Assembly (NCBI RefSeq): GCF_029589055.1
Contig: NZ_JARQZP010000007.1
Span: 1,364,001 to 1,428,000 of the forward strand
DNA from: Vibrio hannami
GTDB taxonomy: Bacteria > Pseudomonadota > Gammaproteobacteria > Enterobacterales > Vibrionaceae
Direction: 5' to 3'
DNA: 64,000 bases
Shown: positions 55,316 to 63,589 of the stretch, piece after piece
Layout: every line of letters starts with the position of its first letter
How positions within the stretch are numbered: position 1 is the stretch's first letter
The notes under the pieces: model-generated
Told to the model about the DNA's origin: nothing
Databases searched by the model: none
Seen by the model: the letters and a program-made list of their open reading frames with translations, nothing else
Translations under genes and position numbers: made by a program

Positions 55316-55993
55316 TTAACTCAATGGCTTAAGATAAGCCAAAAACTTCTTCTCTGCCTGCTTAAAGCACCAAAGAATTATAAAGGTCAGTCCCATATAG
55401 AACATTCCCGCTGTCAGGAAAGATTCAAACGGTGCGTAGTAGCGGGAGTTAACCAGACGAGCGGCACCGGTTAAATCCAGAATTGTTACAATACCAGCTA
55501 CTGCCGAGCCATGAAGCATAAATACCGCTTCGTTGCTGTAAGCAGGTAACGCCCTTCTCAACGCGCTCGGTAAAATGATTCTTCGGTATGTCTTCCAGGT
55601 ACTCATACCGTAAGCTTTCGCGGCTTCCACTTCACCTTTTGGTAGTCCGTTTATTGCACCACGAATGATCTCAGCAGTATAAGCCGAGGTATTCAGAACA
55701 AACGATACTAATGCACAAAACCATGCATGCTCCCAAAGTGTGTCTTTAACGGCGATAAACTGATCCATACCGTAATAAATAAGGTACAGCTGAACAAGGA
55801 GTGGTGTACCCCTGAAAAAGTAGATGTATGCCCATGATGGCAGCATAATGAAATAGTTTGAGCTGTTTCGTGCAATCGCCAACGGTATCGCAATCGTCAA
55901 CCCGATAATCAATGATAGAGCGACAAGCCAGGTGGTTGTCCATAACCCTTCAAGGTATATAGGAAAGCTCTCAATTACTAAAGAAAAGTCCAT
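55316..55993 (-). CDS. hisM: basic amino acid ABC transporter permease (HisM-like)
   Basis: A 225-residue HisM/GlnP-type permease with five to six helices. It resembles HisM in FFRGTPLLVQLYLIYYGM, FVLNTSAYTAEIIRGAI, and the EAA loop GEVEAAKAYGMSTWKTYRRIILP. It forms the channel with the HisQ-like permease, encoded 2 bp upstream. Substrate by homology: histidine, arginine, lysine or ornithine. It ends just before heptamer array 2. Confidence 0.88.
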   Translation of the reverse strand: MDFSLVIESFPIYLEGLWTTTWLVALSLIIGLTIAIPLAIARNSSNYFIMLPSWAYIYFFRGTPLLVQLYLIYYGMDQFIAVKDTLWEHAWFCALVSFVLNTSAYTAEIIRGAINGLPKGEVEAAKAYGMSTWKTYRRIILPSALRRALPAYSNEAVFMLHGSAVAGIVTILDLTGAARLVNSRYYAPFESFLTAGMFYMGLTFIILWCFKQAEKKFLAYLKPLS

Positions 55994-55995
55994 AT

Positions 55996-56736
55996 TTACC
56001 TCGTATGAATACTGAATTTGCGCTCAACCAGTTTTAACATTCCAGTTGATACTGCCGTAAAGAACAAGAAGATAATGGATACTGCCATGTAGAAGGTAAA
56101 CGGCATCTTAGTTGAGCCAGCCGCAAGTGAGCCAACACGAACCATATCTTCAAGCCCGATAATAGAAACCAGAGCAGTCGTTTTAAGTAGAACCAGCCAG
56201 TTATTACCAAAACCGGGTAAGGCGTGACGAATCATCTGAGGAAGGAGAATGCGACGAAACGCCAAAGGTCCACTCATACCATATGCCTTCGCAGCTTCCA
56301 TCTCACCGGCATCAACCGCCATAATGGCACCTCGGAATGTTTCCGCCATATAAGCACCGAATATAAACCCAATAGTTAAAATACCTGCGATAAACGGGCT
56401 TACATCGATATAGTCTGGTAAATATGACGTCCACTCATGATCGGGATTTGAAGAGGTCATCCACTCATTTAGCCATTCGTTTATCGAATAAAGGCTATTA
56501 TTAAGCAGGATTTGTCCACCATAGAAAATCAGCATCATCAGAACCAGATCGGGAATCCCTCTGATAATAGTGGTATATAGTGTCGCGATTGCACGTGCCC
56601 AACGATACGGAGCCAGCTTTGCTAAAGCACCAGCCATACCAAGAACAACAGCCAATAAAAGGGACAATAGTGCTACTTCAATAGTCAGCACAGCACCCTT
56701 TAATATCGAAGCTTCGTATCCCTGTAAATCAAACAT
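55996..56736 (-). CDS. hisQ: basic amino acid ABC transporter permease (HisQ-like)
   Basis: A 246-residue partner permease, resembling HisQ in TIIRGIPDLVLMMLIFYG, FIFGAYMAETFRGA and LPGFGNNWLVLLKTTALVSIIGLEDMVR. The extra hydrophilic segment EWLNEWMTSSNPDHEWTSY in the middle makes it slightly longer than the 228-residue enteric HisQ. It is separated from the binding-protein gene by a 183-bp gap holding REP-like hairpins. Confidence 0.88.
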   Translation of the reverse strand: MFDLQGYEASILKGAVLTIEVALLSLLLAVVLGMAGALAKLAPYRWARAIATLYTTIIRGIPDLVLMMLIFYGGQILLNNSLYSINEWLNEWMTSSNPDHEWTSYLPDYIDVSPFIAGILTIGFIFGAYMAETFRGAIMAVDAGEMEAAKAYGMSGPLAFRRILLPQMIRHALPGFGNNWLVLLKTTALVSIIGLEDMVRVGSLAAGSTKMPFTFYMAVSIIFLFFTAVSTGMLKLVERKFSIHTR

Positions 56737-56839
56737 TCTATATCCGATATATACTTTATTTTATAAGTATCAATGCGATAGCTAGCTCTGCCTTTAAACT
56801 GGCTGTCGAATCAATACTAAAATATCTAAAAAGAGAACG

Positions 56840-56908
56840 GTCATCCCGGAAATTGCCTAAGCAATTATCCGGGATCTAAATTAGATTCCTGCGTTCGCAG
56901 GAATGACG
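56840..56908. repeat. REP-like double hairpin between binding-protein and hisQ genes
   Basis: Two adjacent hairpins: ATCCCGGAAATTGC with GCAATTATCCGGGAT (56844-56874), and ATTCCTGCG with GCAGGAAT (56885-56903). GTCAT and ATGAC at the ends can also pair across the element. It lies inside an operon, between the binding-protein stop and the permease start, the position where REP elements sit in hisJ-hisQ of Salmonella. Confidence 0.75.
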
Positions 56909-56919
56909 ACTAATGTTAA

Positions 56920-57687
56920 TTAATCGCCGTATACATCGTAGTTGAAGTATTTAGCCTGAATCTTCTGGTATGTACCGTCTGCACGTAGTGCTTTGATAGC
57001 CGCATCCAGTTTTGCTGTCAGATCTTTATCCTGCTTGCGAACCGCGATACCCATACCTTCACCGAACCACTTAGGATCAGTCAGAGATGGACCTACGAAC
57101 TCATACGCATCACCACCAGCCTGGTTAATTACACCCTCTTCAAGTGCAGAAGCATCACCCAATACCGCAGCGATACGGCCATTACCAAGGTCAAGATAAG
57201 CTTCATCAAAAGAGCCGTAACGAACAATCTCAACGTTCTTGAAGTTGTCTGTCAGGTACTTATCGTGAGTTGTTGCACGCTGAACACCGATCTTCACACC
57301 ATCAAGCTTGTCAAAATCCAGACCTGCGCCTTTCTTTGCAATGAACTTGTTAGGGATCTGTGCGTACTTACCAGTAAAATCGACTTTCTTCTTACGCTCT
57401 TCAGTGATAGACATAGCTGCAATGATCGCATCGTATTTACGAGCTAAAAGAGAAGGAATAATGCCGTCCCAATCCTGAGGTACGATCTTACACTTCACCT
57501 GCATTTCTTCACAAAGCGCGTTAGCCATGTCTACATCGAAACCACTTAGTGAGCCATCAGCCTCAGTCTTACTGAAAGGAGGATATGCACCTTCAATACC
57601 AAAGCGTACCACTTTCCATTCCTTAGCCTGAGCTACGCCTGACAATGCCGTCGCAGCGATAGTTGCTGCCAGTAACCACTTTTTCAT
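56920..57687 (-). CDS. basic amino acid ABC transporter substrate-binding protein (HisJ/ArgT-like)
   Basis: A 255-residue periplasmic family 3 solute-binding protein with a Sec signal peptide (MKKWLLAATIAATALSGVAQA) and typical motifs FGIEGAYPPFSKTEADGSLSGFDVDMANAL and DGIIPSLLARKYDAIIAAMSIT. It binds an amino acid for the HisPQM-type complex; arginine, histidine, lysine and ornithine are the likely ligands. ATG 57693 also opens the frame, but the AGGAG sits one base from it and 7 nt from 57687, so 57687 is preferred. Confidence 0.9.
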   Translation of the reverse strand: MKKWLLAATIAATALSGVAQAKEWKVVRFGIEGAYPPFSKTEADGSLSGFDVDMANALCEEMQVKCKIVPQDWDGIIPSLLARKYDAIIAAMSITEERKKKVDFTGKYAQIPNKFIAKKGAGLDFDKLDGVKIGVQRATTHDKYLTDNFKNVEIVRYGSFDEAYLDLGNGRIAAVLGDASALEEGVINQAGGDAYEFVGPSLTDPKWFGEGMGIAVRKQDKDLTAKLDAAIKALRADGTYQKIQAKYFNYDVYGD

Positions 57688-57759
57688 TTCCATACTCCTG
57701 TGATTGAGTGTTGTGTTTGTTTTTGTAGTATTTGTACCGGTGAAAGCTCACCCATACTT

Positions 57760-58529
57760 TTAGTAAATAGAAGAAATAAATTGCTGCAATCGTTCTGATT
57801 CAGGGTTTGTAAACAGCTTTTCTGGGTGTCCTTGCTCTTCTACTAGCCCCTGGTGAAGGAACATTACATGGTTAGAAACATCACGGGCGAACGCCATTTC
57901 ATGTGTCACCACCAGCATGGTTCGGCCTTCTTGTGCCAGATCCTGCATTACACCCAAAACTTCACCAACCAGCTCAGGGTCTAATGCTGAAGTCGGTTCG
58001 TCGAAAAGCATAACTTCTGGGTCTACAGCAAGCGCCCTTGCGATAGCTGCACGCTGTTGCTGCCCCCAGACAAATGCCCAGGGTAGTAGTCTTTTCTTTC
58101 GTACAAACCTACCTTCTGTAGTAGTTGTTTAGCGTTTTCTATTGCCCGAGCTTTTGGTACGCCAAGAACATGTACTGGTGCTTCAATTACATTTTCAAGT
58201 ACTGTCATATGAGACCAGAGGTTAAAACCTTGAAATACCATCGCTAACCTGGAGCGAATGCGTTGCACTTGCTTTTCGTTGACAGGGACAGACTCGCCAG
58301 AGCGATTCTGCTTCATCTGAATAAGTTCACCATTAACCCAGATTTCTCCGGCGGTCGGAGTTTCTAACAAGTTGATACAGCGTAGGAAGGTACTCTTACC
58401 AGAACCAGAAGAACCGATAATAGAAATCACATCACCTTTATGTGCTTCCAGTGATATGCCTTTCAGTACTTCATTCTGTCCGAATGTTTTATGAAGATCT
58501 TTAATGTCTAGCGCCGCGACATCATTCAT
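57760..58529 (-). CDS. hisP: basic amino acid ABC transporter ATP-binding protein (HisP-like, one-base frameshift)
   Basis: A 256-residue (corrected) ABC ATPase with Walker A GSSGSGKST, Q-loop region MVFQGFNLWSHMTVLENVIEAP and Walker B VMLFDEP, very like HisP. The frame breaks in the signature motif: LSGGQQQR needs one more G in a G5 run (plus-strand C run 58063-58067). As it stands the gene is split in two. The total leaves two bases over, as expected for one missing. First gene of the four-gene transporter operon. Confidence 0.92.
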
Positions 58530-58575
58530 GCGCTACTACTCCCTGTATTCGCTTTTGGGTGTTCACCAAAGGTAA

Positions 58576-58614
58576 GAAGCCTACTATTTTTGGCTTCCGA
58601 GGTACTCCGACCTC
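58576..58614 (-). other. paired hairpins in the hisP leader
   Basis: On the minus strand, GAGGT-loop-ACCTC (58614 to 58599) is followed one base later by GAAGCC-loop-GGCTTC (58597 to 58576), about 45 nt before the hisP start. No known riboswitch family was recognised. Could be an attenuator or an mRNA stability element. Confidence 0.4.
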
Positions 58615-59107
58615 TGTACATATTCGATACAACCTAGCATCACCCAAAGGAACATGCAACAAATTATTAACCACAATGCATACAATATATAACCAATACT
58701 TCTGAATTTGTATGCACCAACAGACTATATAACTATTAAAAGATGAATAAAATAGCACGCACGCGAATATTTCCAATCTTCCTCAGTAACAAATTCACTA
58801 ATAAATCCCAAGCTAACAGCCGTAAGCAAAATCAACCACTGAATTTATACTGCATAGCGACATCATTCACCCAATAAATCACACCAAGCAAAATAATACA
58901 CCCAACTAACAAATAAGTTAGTTGGGCAAAAAACAGCATCTTGTCACTTACTCATAGGTGACAACTTGTGATCTTGGGCTTTAAAAACAGTATTTTGGAT
59001 AAAAAACACCCTGAAGTGTGATTTTTCTGATAAAGATCATATTAAGAATAGTGAAAGTAACCAATTCTATTGGGGTAAATTTACTGAAAGATGGTTACAA
59101 AAAAGGC

Positions 59108-59138
59108 GAGAGTTGTATGCACAATCTCTCTATTTTTT
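59108..59138 (+). terminator. orphan intrinsic terminator
   Basis: GAGAGTTGT, loop ATGC, ACAA(T)CTCTC is followed by TATTTTTT. No plus-strand gene ends here, so it could end a small RNA or act in the leader of the DUF3360 gene. Confidence 0.5.
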
Positions 59139-59166
59139 GTAGTTTTCTTTCACAAAGATTTATAAA

Positions 59167-59180
59167 GTGATCGAGATCAA
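59167..59180. promoter_or_regulatory. FNR-like site upstream of the DUF3360 gene
   Basis: GTGAT-cgag-ATCAA differs from the FNR consensus TTGAT-N4-ATCAA at one base. It lies about 195 bp before the gene start and fits anaerobic control of a pfl neighbour. Confidence 0.5.
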
Positions 59181-59374
59181 TCACCCAATTTAGGTAGATT
59201 GTTAGACTCTTGCGCCATGGTTTATATCGCGAATAAAGCACCTTTTAGGTCATATAAATTACATTTAAACACATAATATATGTGTTACATTTGTGACCAG
59301 CAATTTACCGGGAACGGTTTCGCGTTTAGATAATACACATTTTAAAAATTTCTAACTTTATATATGAGGAATCT

Positions 59375-60922
59375 ATGTCAGACGTAGTCAATAACGACCG
59401 CTCAGATATCGAGACCAAGAGCTACTCGGAGCTACACCGTCCTGCTTCTGAGTTCTCTAGCCGCTCTGATTACCTAGACCACGAATTACAGATCATGAAG
59501 CCACGCCGCTATGGTTTAAACCTGCCTGGCCGTGACTTCCGTTTTGAGCTTGAAGATTTTGTTCCTGCTATCGCAGGTACTATCGGCATCATCGCGATGT
59601 ATTCTGCGGTAATGATGGCTTGGGCAGCTGGCCTGACAGAAAAATGGGACCACGTTAACCTAGACGTAGCATGGGCTATCGAAGTCGCTCGTGTTGAAAT
59701 GCTTATCCCTGCACTTCTTTTCTGTGTTCTGGCATCTGGCTTTATTAACCCAAGAGCAAACCTTGCGGGTAACCATGGCCCAATGATTCCGATGATTTTC
59801 GTAATCGCTATGGCAGGTGCTCACCCTCTTGCGCTGGCAATCCTGATCGGTGTATTCGGCCTAATTCTGAGTGCTGTAAAAGGTGGCTCACGACTTGTGA
59901 ACCTCACCAGTGAAGGTGTTGCGGGTGGCCTGTTGGTGTTCCTTGGTTTCACCGGTTCAATGAGCCAGATCAATTCGCTAATTAACTGGGCAAATGGCCT
60001 AAGTAGTGAAGCTGAAGGTGTCGCTGCTGGTGACATGGGCTATGTGGCGTTAATCGTTCTTGGCATCACCATTGTTACTTACGCAATTTTGGCTAAGCTT
60101 GGTAAACGTTGGCTGGCAATTCCTCTGTGTGCTGTTACCGGCTTTGTTGTCGCTATGGCTACTGGCGCAGGCTTTGACTTAGTATTTACTACTGAACCTG
60201 GTTTACCAAACCTGAACCCAGTTTACTGGTGGGGCTCTACTGAGACAGGCTGGCAGCTTGGTCTACCAAATGTTCAGCACTTTATCGCATCACTACCATT
60301 TGCGATTCTGGCTGTAGCAATGTGGTCACCAGATTTCCTTGGTCACCGTATCTTCCAGGAACTGAACTATCCTAAGCGTACTGAAAAAGTATTGATGGAC
60401 GTTGATGACACAATGACAATGTGTTCTATCCGTCAGATGGTTGGTACTGCTGTTGGTGGTGGTAACATCACATCTAGCTGGGGTACGTACATGATCCCGG
60501 CAGCGATCGCTAAACGACCAATCCCTGCTGGTTCCATCCTACTAGGTACGCTGGTTATACTAATCGCTATCGTTGGTTACCCAATGGATGCAGCTGTATG
60601 GCCTCCTGTAATGCGTGTTGCTCTACTGGTTGGCGTATCTCTACCTCTACTAGAAGCTGGTATGCAGATGATTAAAGACGCAAAAGACTCTCAGTCTGCG
60701 GGTATCTGTGTATTTGCTGCTATGGTAACCAACCCTGTTCTAGCATGGGCATTAACTATGCTGTTGGACAACAACGGCTTAATTGGTGATAAAGAGCGTC
60801 CACAAAAGCTGAGCACACTAGACCGTATCATTATTCCTAGTGTCGTGCTGATTATCTGTCTTGCTGCTATGCTTGCTGTAGGTATGCTTGAAGGCCAGTA
60901 CGGAATTCCTGCTCTGCTATAA
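59375..60922 (+). CDS. DUF3360 family membrane protein
   Basis: A 515-residue integral membrane protein that I recognise as DUF3360 (Vibrionaceae and relatives), distantly like the SulP/xanthine-uracil permease fold. A soluble N terminus of about 60 residues (RYGLNLPGRDFRFELEDFVPAIAG) is followed by 12-14 helices. Conserved stretches include NPRANLAGNHGPMIPMIFVI and FTGSMSQINSL, with VGGGNITSSWGTYMIPAAIAKRP in the later half. No function is established. It sits directly upstream of pflB with a terminator between, in the place focA holds in enterics, and an FNR-like site lies upstream. A role in transport of a fermentation product is inference only. Confidence 0.82.
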   Translation: MSDVVNNDRSDIETKSYSELHRPASEFSSRSDYLDHELQIMKPRRYGLNLPGRDFRFELEDFVPAIAGTIGIIAMYSAVMMAWAAGLTEKWDHVNLDVAWAIEVARVEMLIPALLFCVLASGFINPRANLAGNHGPMIPMIFVIAMAGAHPLALAILIGVFGLILSAVKGGSRLVNLTSEGVAGGLLVFLGFTGSMSQINSLINWANGLSSEAEGVAAGDMGYVALIVLGITIVTYAILAKLGKRWLAIPLCAVTGFVVAMATGAGFDLVFTTEPGLPNLNPVYWWGSTETGWQLGLPNVQHFIASLPFAILAVAMWSPDFLGHRIFQELNYPKRTEKVLMDVDDTMTMCSIRQMVGTAVGGGNITSSWGTYMIPAAIAKRPIPAGSILLGTLVILIAIVGYPMDAAVWPPVMRVALLVGVSLPLLEAGMQMIKDAKDSQSAGICVFAAMVTNPVLAWALTMLLDNNGLIGDKERPQKLSTLDRIIIPSVVLIICLAAMLAVGMLEGQYGIPALL

Positions 60923-60929
60923 TAATCAC

Positions 60930-60967
60930 AAAAATGGGCGGTACTTCGAGTACTGCCCATTTTTTTA
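60930..60967 (+). terminator. terminator of the DUF3360 gene
   Basis: A 15-bp stem (AAAAATGGGCGGTAC with GTACTGCCCATTTTT, one G-U pair) followed by a T run, 9 bp beyond the stop. Confidence 0.85.
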
Positions 60968-61174
60968 TGTATTTTTTTAAAAATTGCAGTATTATTTGAA
61001 TCAAGCCTTGAAGGACTCAACAAAAGACACAATATGTATGTATAAGACGCGCTTTTCTTCTATATAGATATTGTTTTTTATTTAAAGAGTGTACTGCGTA
61101 TCCTCCCCAGGGTACTAGCTGCAACGCAGCGAAAAACAGTGCGTATTTTTTTCTACTAAAAAGGTAGGTATATC

Positions 61175-63451
61175 ATGGCAGAGCAATTTGCTAAAGCTTG
61201 GGAAGGTTTTGCTGAAGGTGAATGGCAAAACGAAGTTAACGTTCGTGACTTTATTCAAAAGAACTATGCACCGTATGAAGGTGATGAATCTTTCCTAGTT
61301 TCTGAAGGTACCGAAGCAACTAACAAGCTTTGGGCAAAGGTAATGGAAGGTATCAAGCAGGAAAACAGCACTCACGCTCCTGTTGATTTCGATACTGATG
61401 TTATCTCTACCATCACTGCACACGATGCTGGCTATATCAACAAAGATCTAGAAACCATCGTTGGTCTACAGACTGAAGCTCCTCTTAAGCGTGCTATCAT
61501 CCCTAACGGTGGTATCCGCATGGTTGAAGGTTCTTGTAAAGTTTACGGCCGTGAGCTAGACCCTCAGATTAAGAAAATCTACACTGAGTACCGTAAAACT
61601 CACAACCAGGGCGTATTCGACATTTACACTCCAGACATCATGAAGTGTCGTAAGTCTGGCGTTCTAACCGGTCTTCCAGATGCATACGGTCGTGGTCGTA
61701 TCATCGGTGACTACCGTCGTGTTGCTCTATACGGTATCGACTTCCTAATGAAGGACAAGTTCGCTCAGTTCTCTTCTCTTCAAGAGAAGTTCGAAAATGG
61801 CGAAGACCTACAGCTGACTATGCAGCTTCGCGAAGAAATCGCTGAGCAGCACCGCGCTCTAGGCCAGATCAAAGAGATGGCTGCTAAGTACGGTTGTGAT
61901 ATCGGCCGCCCAGCTGAAACTGCACAAGAAGCTATCCAGTGGACATACTTCGGTTACCTAGCGGCTGTTAAGTCTCAAAACGGTGCTGCAATGTCTCTTG
62001 GCCGTACTTCTACTTTCCTTGATATCTTCATCGAGCGTGATATCGCTGCTGGCAAGATCACTGAAGAACAAGCACAGGAAATGATCGACCACTTCGTAAT
62101 GAAACTACGTATGGTTCGTTTCCTACGTACTCCTGAGTACGATGAGCTATTCTCTGGCGACCCAATCTGGGCAACAGAATCTATGGGTGGTATGGGTCTT
62201 GACGGACGTACACTTGTAACTCGTACAAACTTCCGTTTCCTAAACAGCCTATACACTATGGGTCCTTCTCCAGAGCCAAACATCACTGTTCTTTGGTCTG
62301 AAGGTCTTCCAGATGGCTTCAAGCGTTTCTGTGCTAAAGTATCTATCGATACTTCATCTATCCAGTACGAAAACGACGACCTAATGCGCCCAGACATGGA
62401 GTCTGACGACTATGCAATCGCATGTTGTGTATCTCCAATGGTTGTTGGTAAGCAAATGCAGTTCTTCGGTGCTCGTGCAAACCTGGCTAAGACTATGCTT
62501 TACACCATCAACGGTGGTATCGATGAGAAGCTTAAGATCCAGGTTGGTCCAGAAATGGACAAGATAACTGACGAAGTACTGAACTACGAAGACCTAATGG
62601 ATCGTATGGATCACTTCATGGATTGGCTAGCTAAGCAGTACGTAACTGCACTAAACAGCATCCACTTCATGCACGACAAGTACAGCTACGAAGCGTCTCT
62701 AATGGCTCTACATGACCGTGACGTTATGCGTACTATGGCTTGTGGTATCGCCGGTCTTTCTGTTGCAGCTGACTCACTATCTGCAATTAAATACGCAACT
62801 GTTAAACCAGTTCGTGACGAAGATGGCATCGCAATCGACTTCGAAGTAGAAGGCGACTATCCTAAGTTTGGTAACAACGACCCACGCGTTGATGACATCG
62901 CTTGTGAACTTGTTACTATCTTCATGAACAAGATTCGTGCGCTTAAGACTTACCGTGACGCTATCCCTACTCAGTCTATCCTGACTATCACTTCAAACGT
63001 GGTATACGGTAAGAAGACTGGTACAACTCCAGATGGCCGTAAAGCTGGTGCTCCATTTGCTCCAGGTGCGAACCCAATGCACGGTCGTGACGAGAAAGGT
63101 GCTGTAGCATCTCTAACTTCAGTAGGTAAACTACCGTTTGCTGATGCGAAAGATGGTATCTCTTACACCTTCTCTATCGTTCCTAACGCACTAGGTAAAG
63201 ATGACGCTTCTCAGAAAGCTAACCTAGCTGGTCTGATGGATGGTTACTTCCACCACGAAGCTGGTATCGAAGGCGGTCAGCACCTGAACGTTAACGTTCT
63301 TAACCGTGAAACTCTAGAAGACGCAGTTAAGCACCCAGAGAAGTACCCTCAGCTAACTATCCGTGTATCTGGTTACGCAGTGCGCTTCAACTCTCTAACA
63401 GCAGAGCAGCAAGCAGACGTAATCGCACGTACTTTCACTGAATCTCTATAA
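61175..63451 (+). CDS. pflB: formate acetyltransferase (pyruvate formate-lyase) PflB
   Basis: A 758-residue glycyl-radical enzyme (E. coli PflB 760) converting pyruvate and CoA to acetyl-CoA and formate under anoxia. Active-site cysteines are in YAIACCVSPMVVG and the radical glycine in IRVSGYAVRFN near the C terminus. Codon use is strongly biased (GCT, GGT, CGT, CTA), as in highly expressed genes. The ATG at 61175 follows AAAGGTAGG. pflA does not follow: a terminator and an unrelated gene come next. Upstream is the DUF3360 gene rather than focA. Confidence 0.97.
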   Translation: MAEQFAKAWEGFAEGEWQNEVNVRDFIQKNYAPYEGDESFLVSEGTEATNKLWAKVMEGIKQENSTHAPVDFDTDVISTITAHDAGYINKDLETIVGLQTEAPLKRAIIPNGGIRMVEGSCKVYGRELDPQIKKIYTEYRKTHNQGVFDIYTPDIMKCRKSGVLTGLPDAYGRGRIIGDYRRVALYGIDFLMKDKFAQFSSLQEKFENGEDLQLTMQLREEIAEQHRALGQIKEMAAKYGCDIGRPAETAQEAIQWTYFGYLAAVKSQNGAAMSLGRTSTFLDIFIERDIAAGKITEEQAQEMIDHFVMKLRMVRFLRTPEYDELFSGDPIWATESMGGMGLDGRTLVTRTNFRFLNSLYTMGPSPEPNITVLWSEGLPDGFKRFCAKVSIDTSSIQYENDDLMRPDMESDDYAIACCVSPMVVGKQMQFFGARANLAKTMLYTINGGIDEKLKIQVGPEMDKITDEVLNYEDLMDRMDHFMDWLAKQYVTALNSIHFMHDKYSYEASLMALHDRDVMRTMACGIAGLSVAADSLSAIKYATVKPVRDEDGIAIDFEVEGDYPKFGNNDPRVDDIACELVTIFMNKIRALKTYRDAIPTQSILTITSNVVYGKKTGTTPDGRKAGAPFAPGANPMHGRDEKGAVASLTSVGKLPFADAKDGISYTFSIVPNALGKDDASQKANLAGLMDGYFHHEAGIEGGQHLNVNVLNRETLEDAVKHPEKYPQLTIRVSGYAVRFNSLTAEQQADVIARTFTESL

Positions 63452-63471
63452 TTCAGCTGAATAGTTAAGCC

Positions 63472-63503
63472 AAGCCCCGCTTATGAATAGCGGGGCTTTT
63501 TGT
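63472..63503 (+). terminator. terminator of pflB
   Basis: A perfect 10-bp stem (63472-63481 with 63489-63498) with a TATGAAT loop and T run. Confidence 0.87.
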
Positions 63504-63589
63504 TATCTATAGCAAATAAATCGCATCTCTGATTGTCCCCCTCAATCCGCTGTACTATATATGAGTTTTGCTGCTGTTGGGTTGTTGCT

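Larger units (their letters stand above)
58530..59374. other. 845-base gene-free region
   Basis: AT-rich, no credible gene. It contains paired hairpins in the hisP leader (58576-58614), a 10-bp perfect hairpin CCCAACTAAC/GTTAGTTGGG (58901-58926), a terminator-like hairpin with a T run (59108-59138, plus strand) with no gene upstream of it, an FNR-like site (59167-59180), and the leader of the DUF3360 gene. Confidence 0.6.

Noticed and set aside
58522..58776. 84-residue minus-strand frame upstream of hisP
   Set aside because: It covers the leader hairpins, has no ribosome-binding site and is cysteine-rich in a random way.
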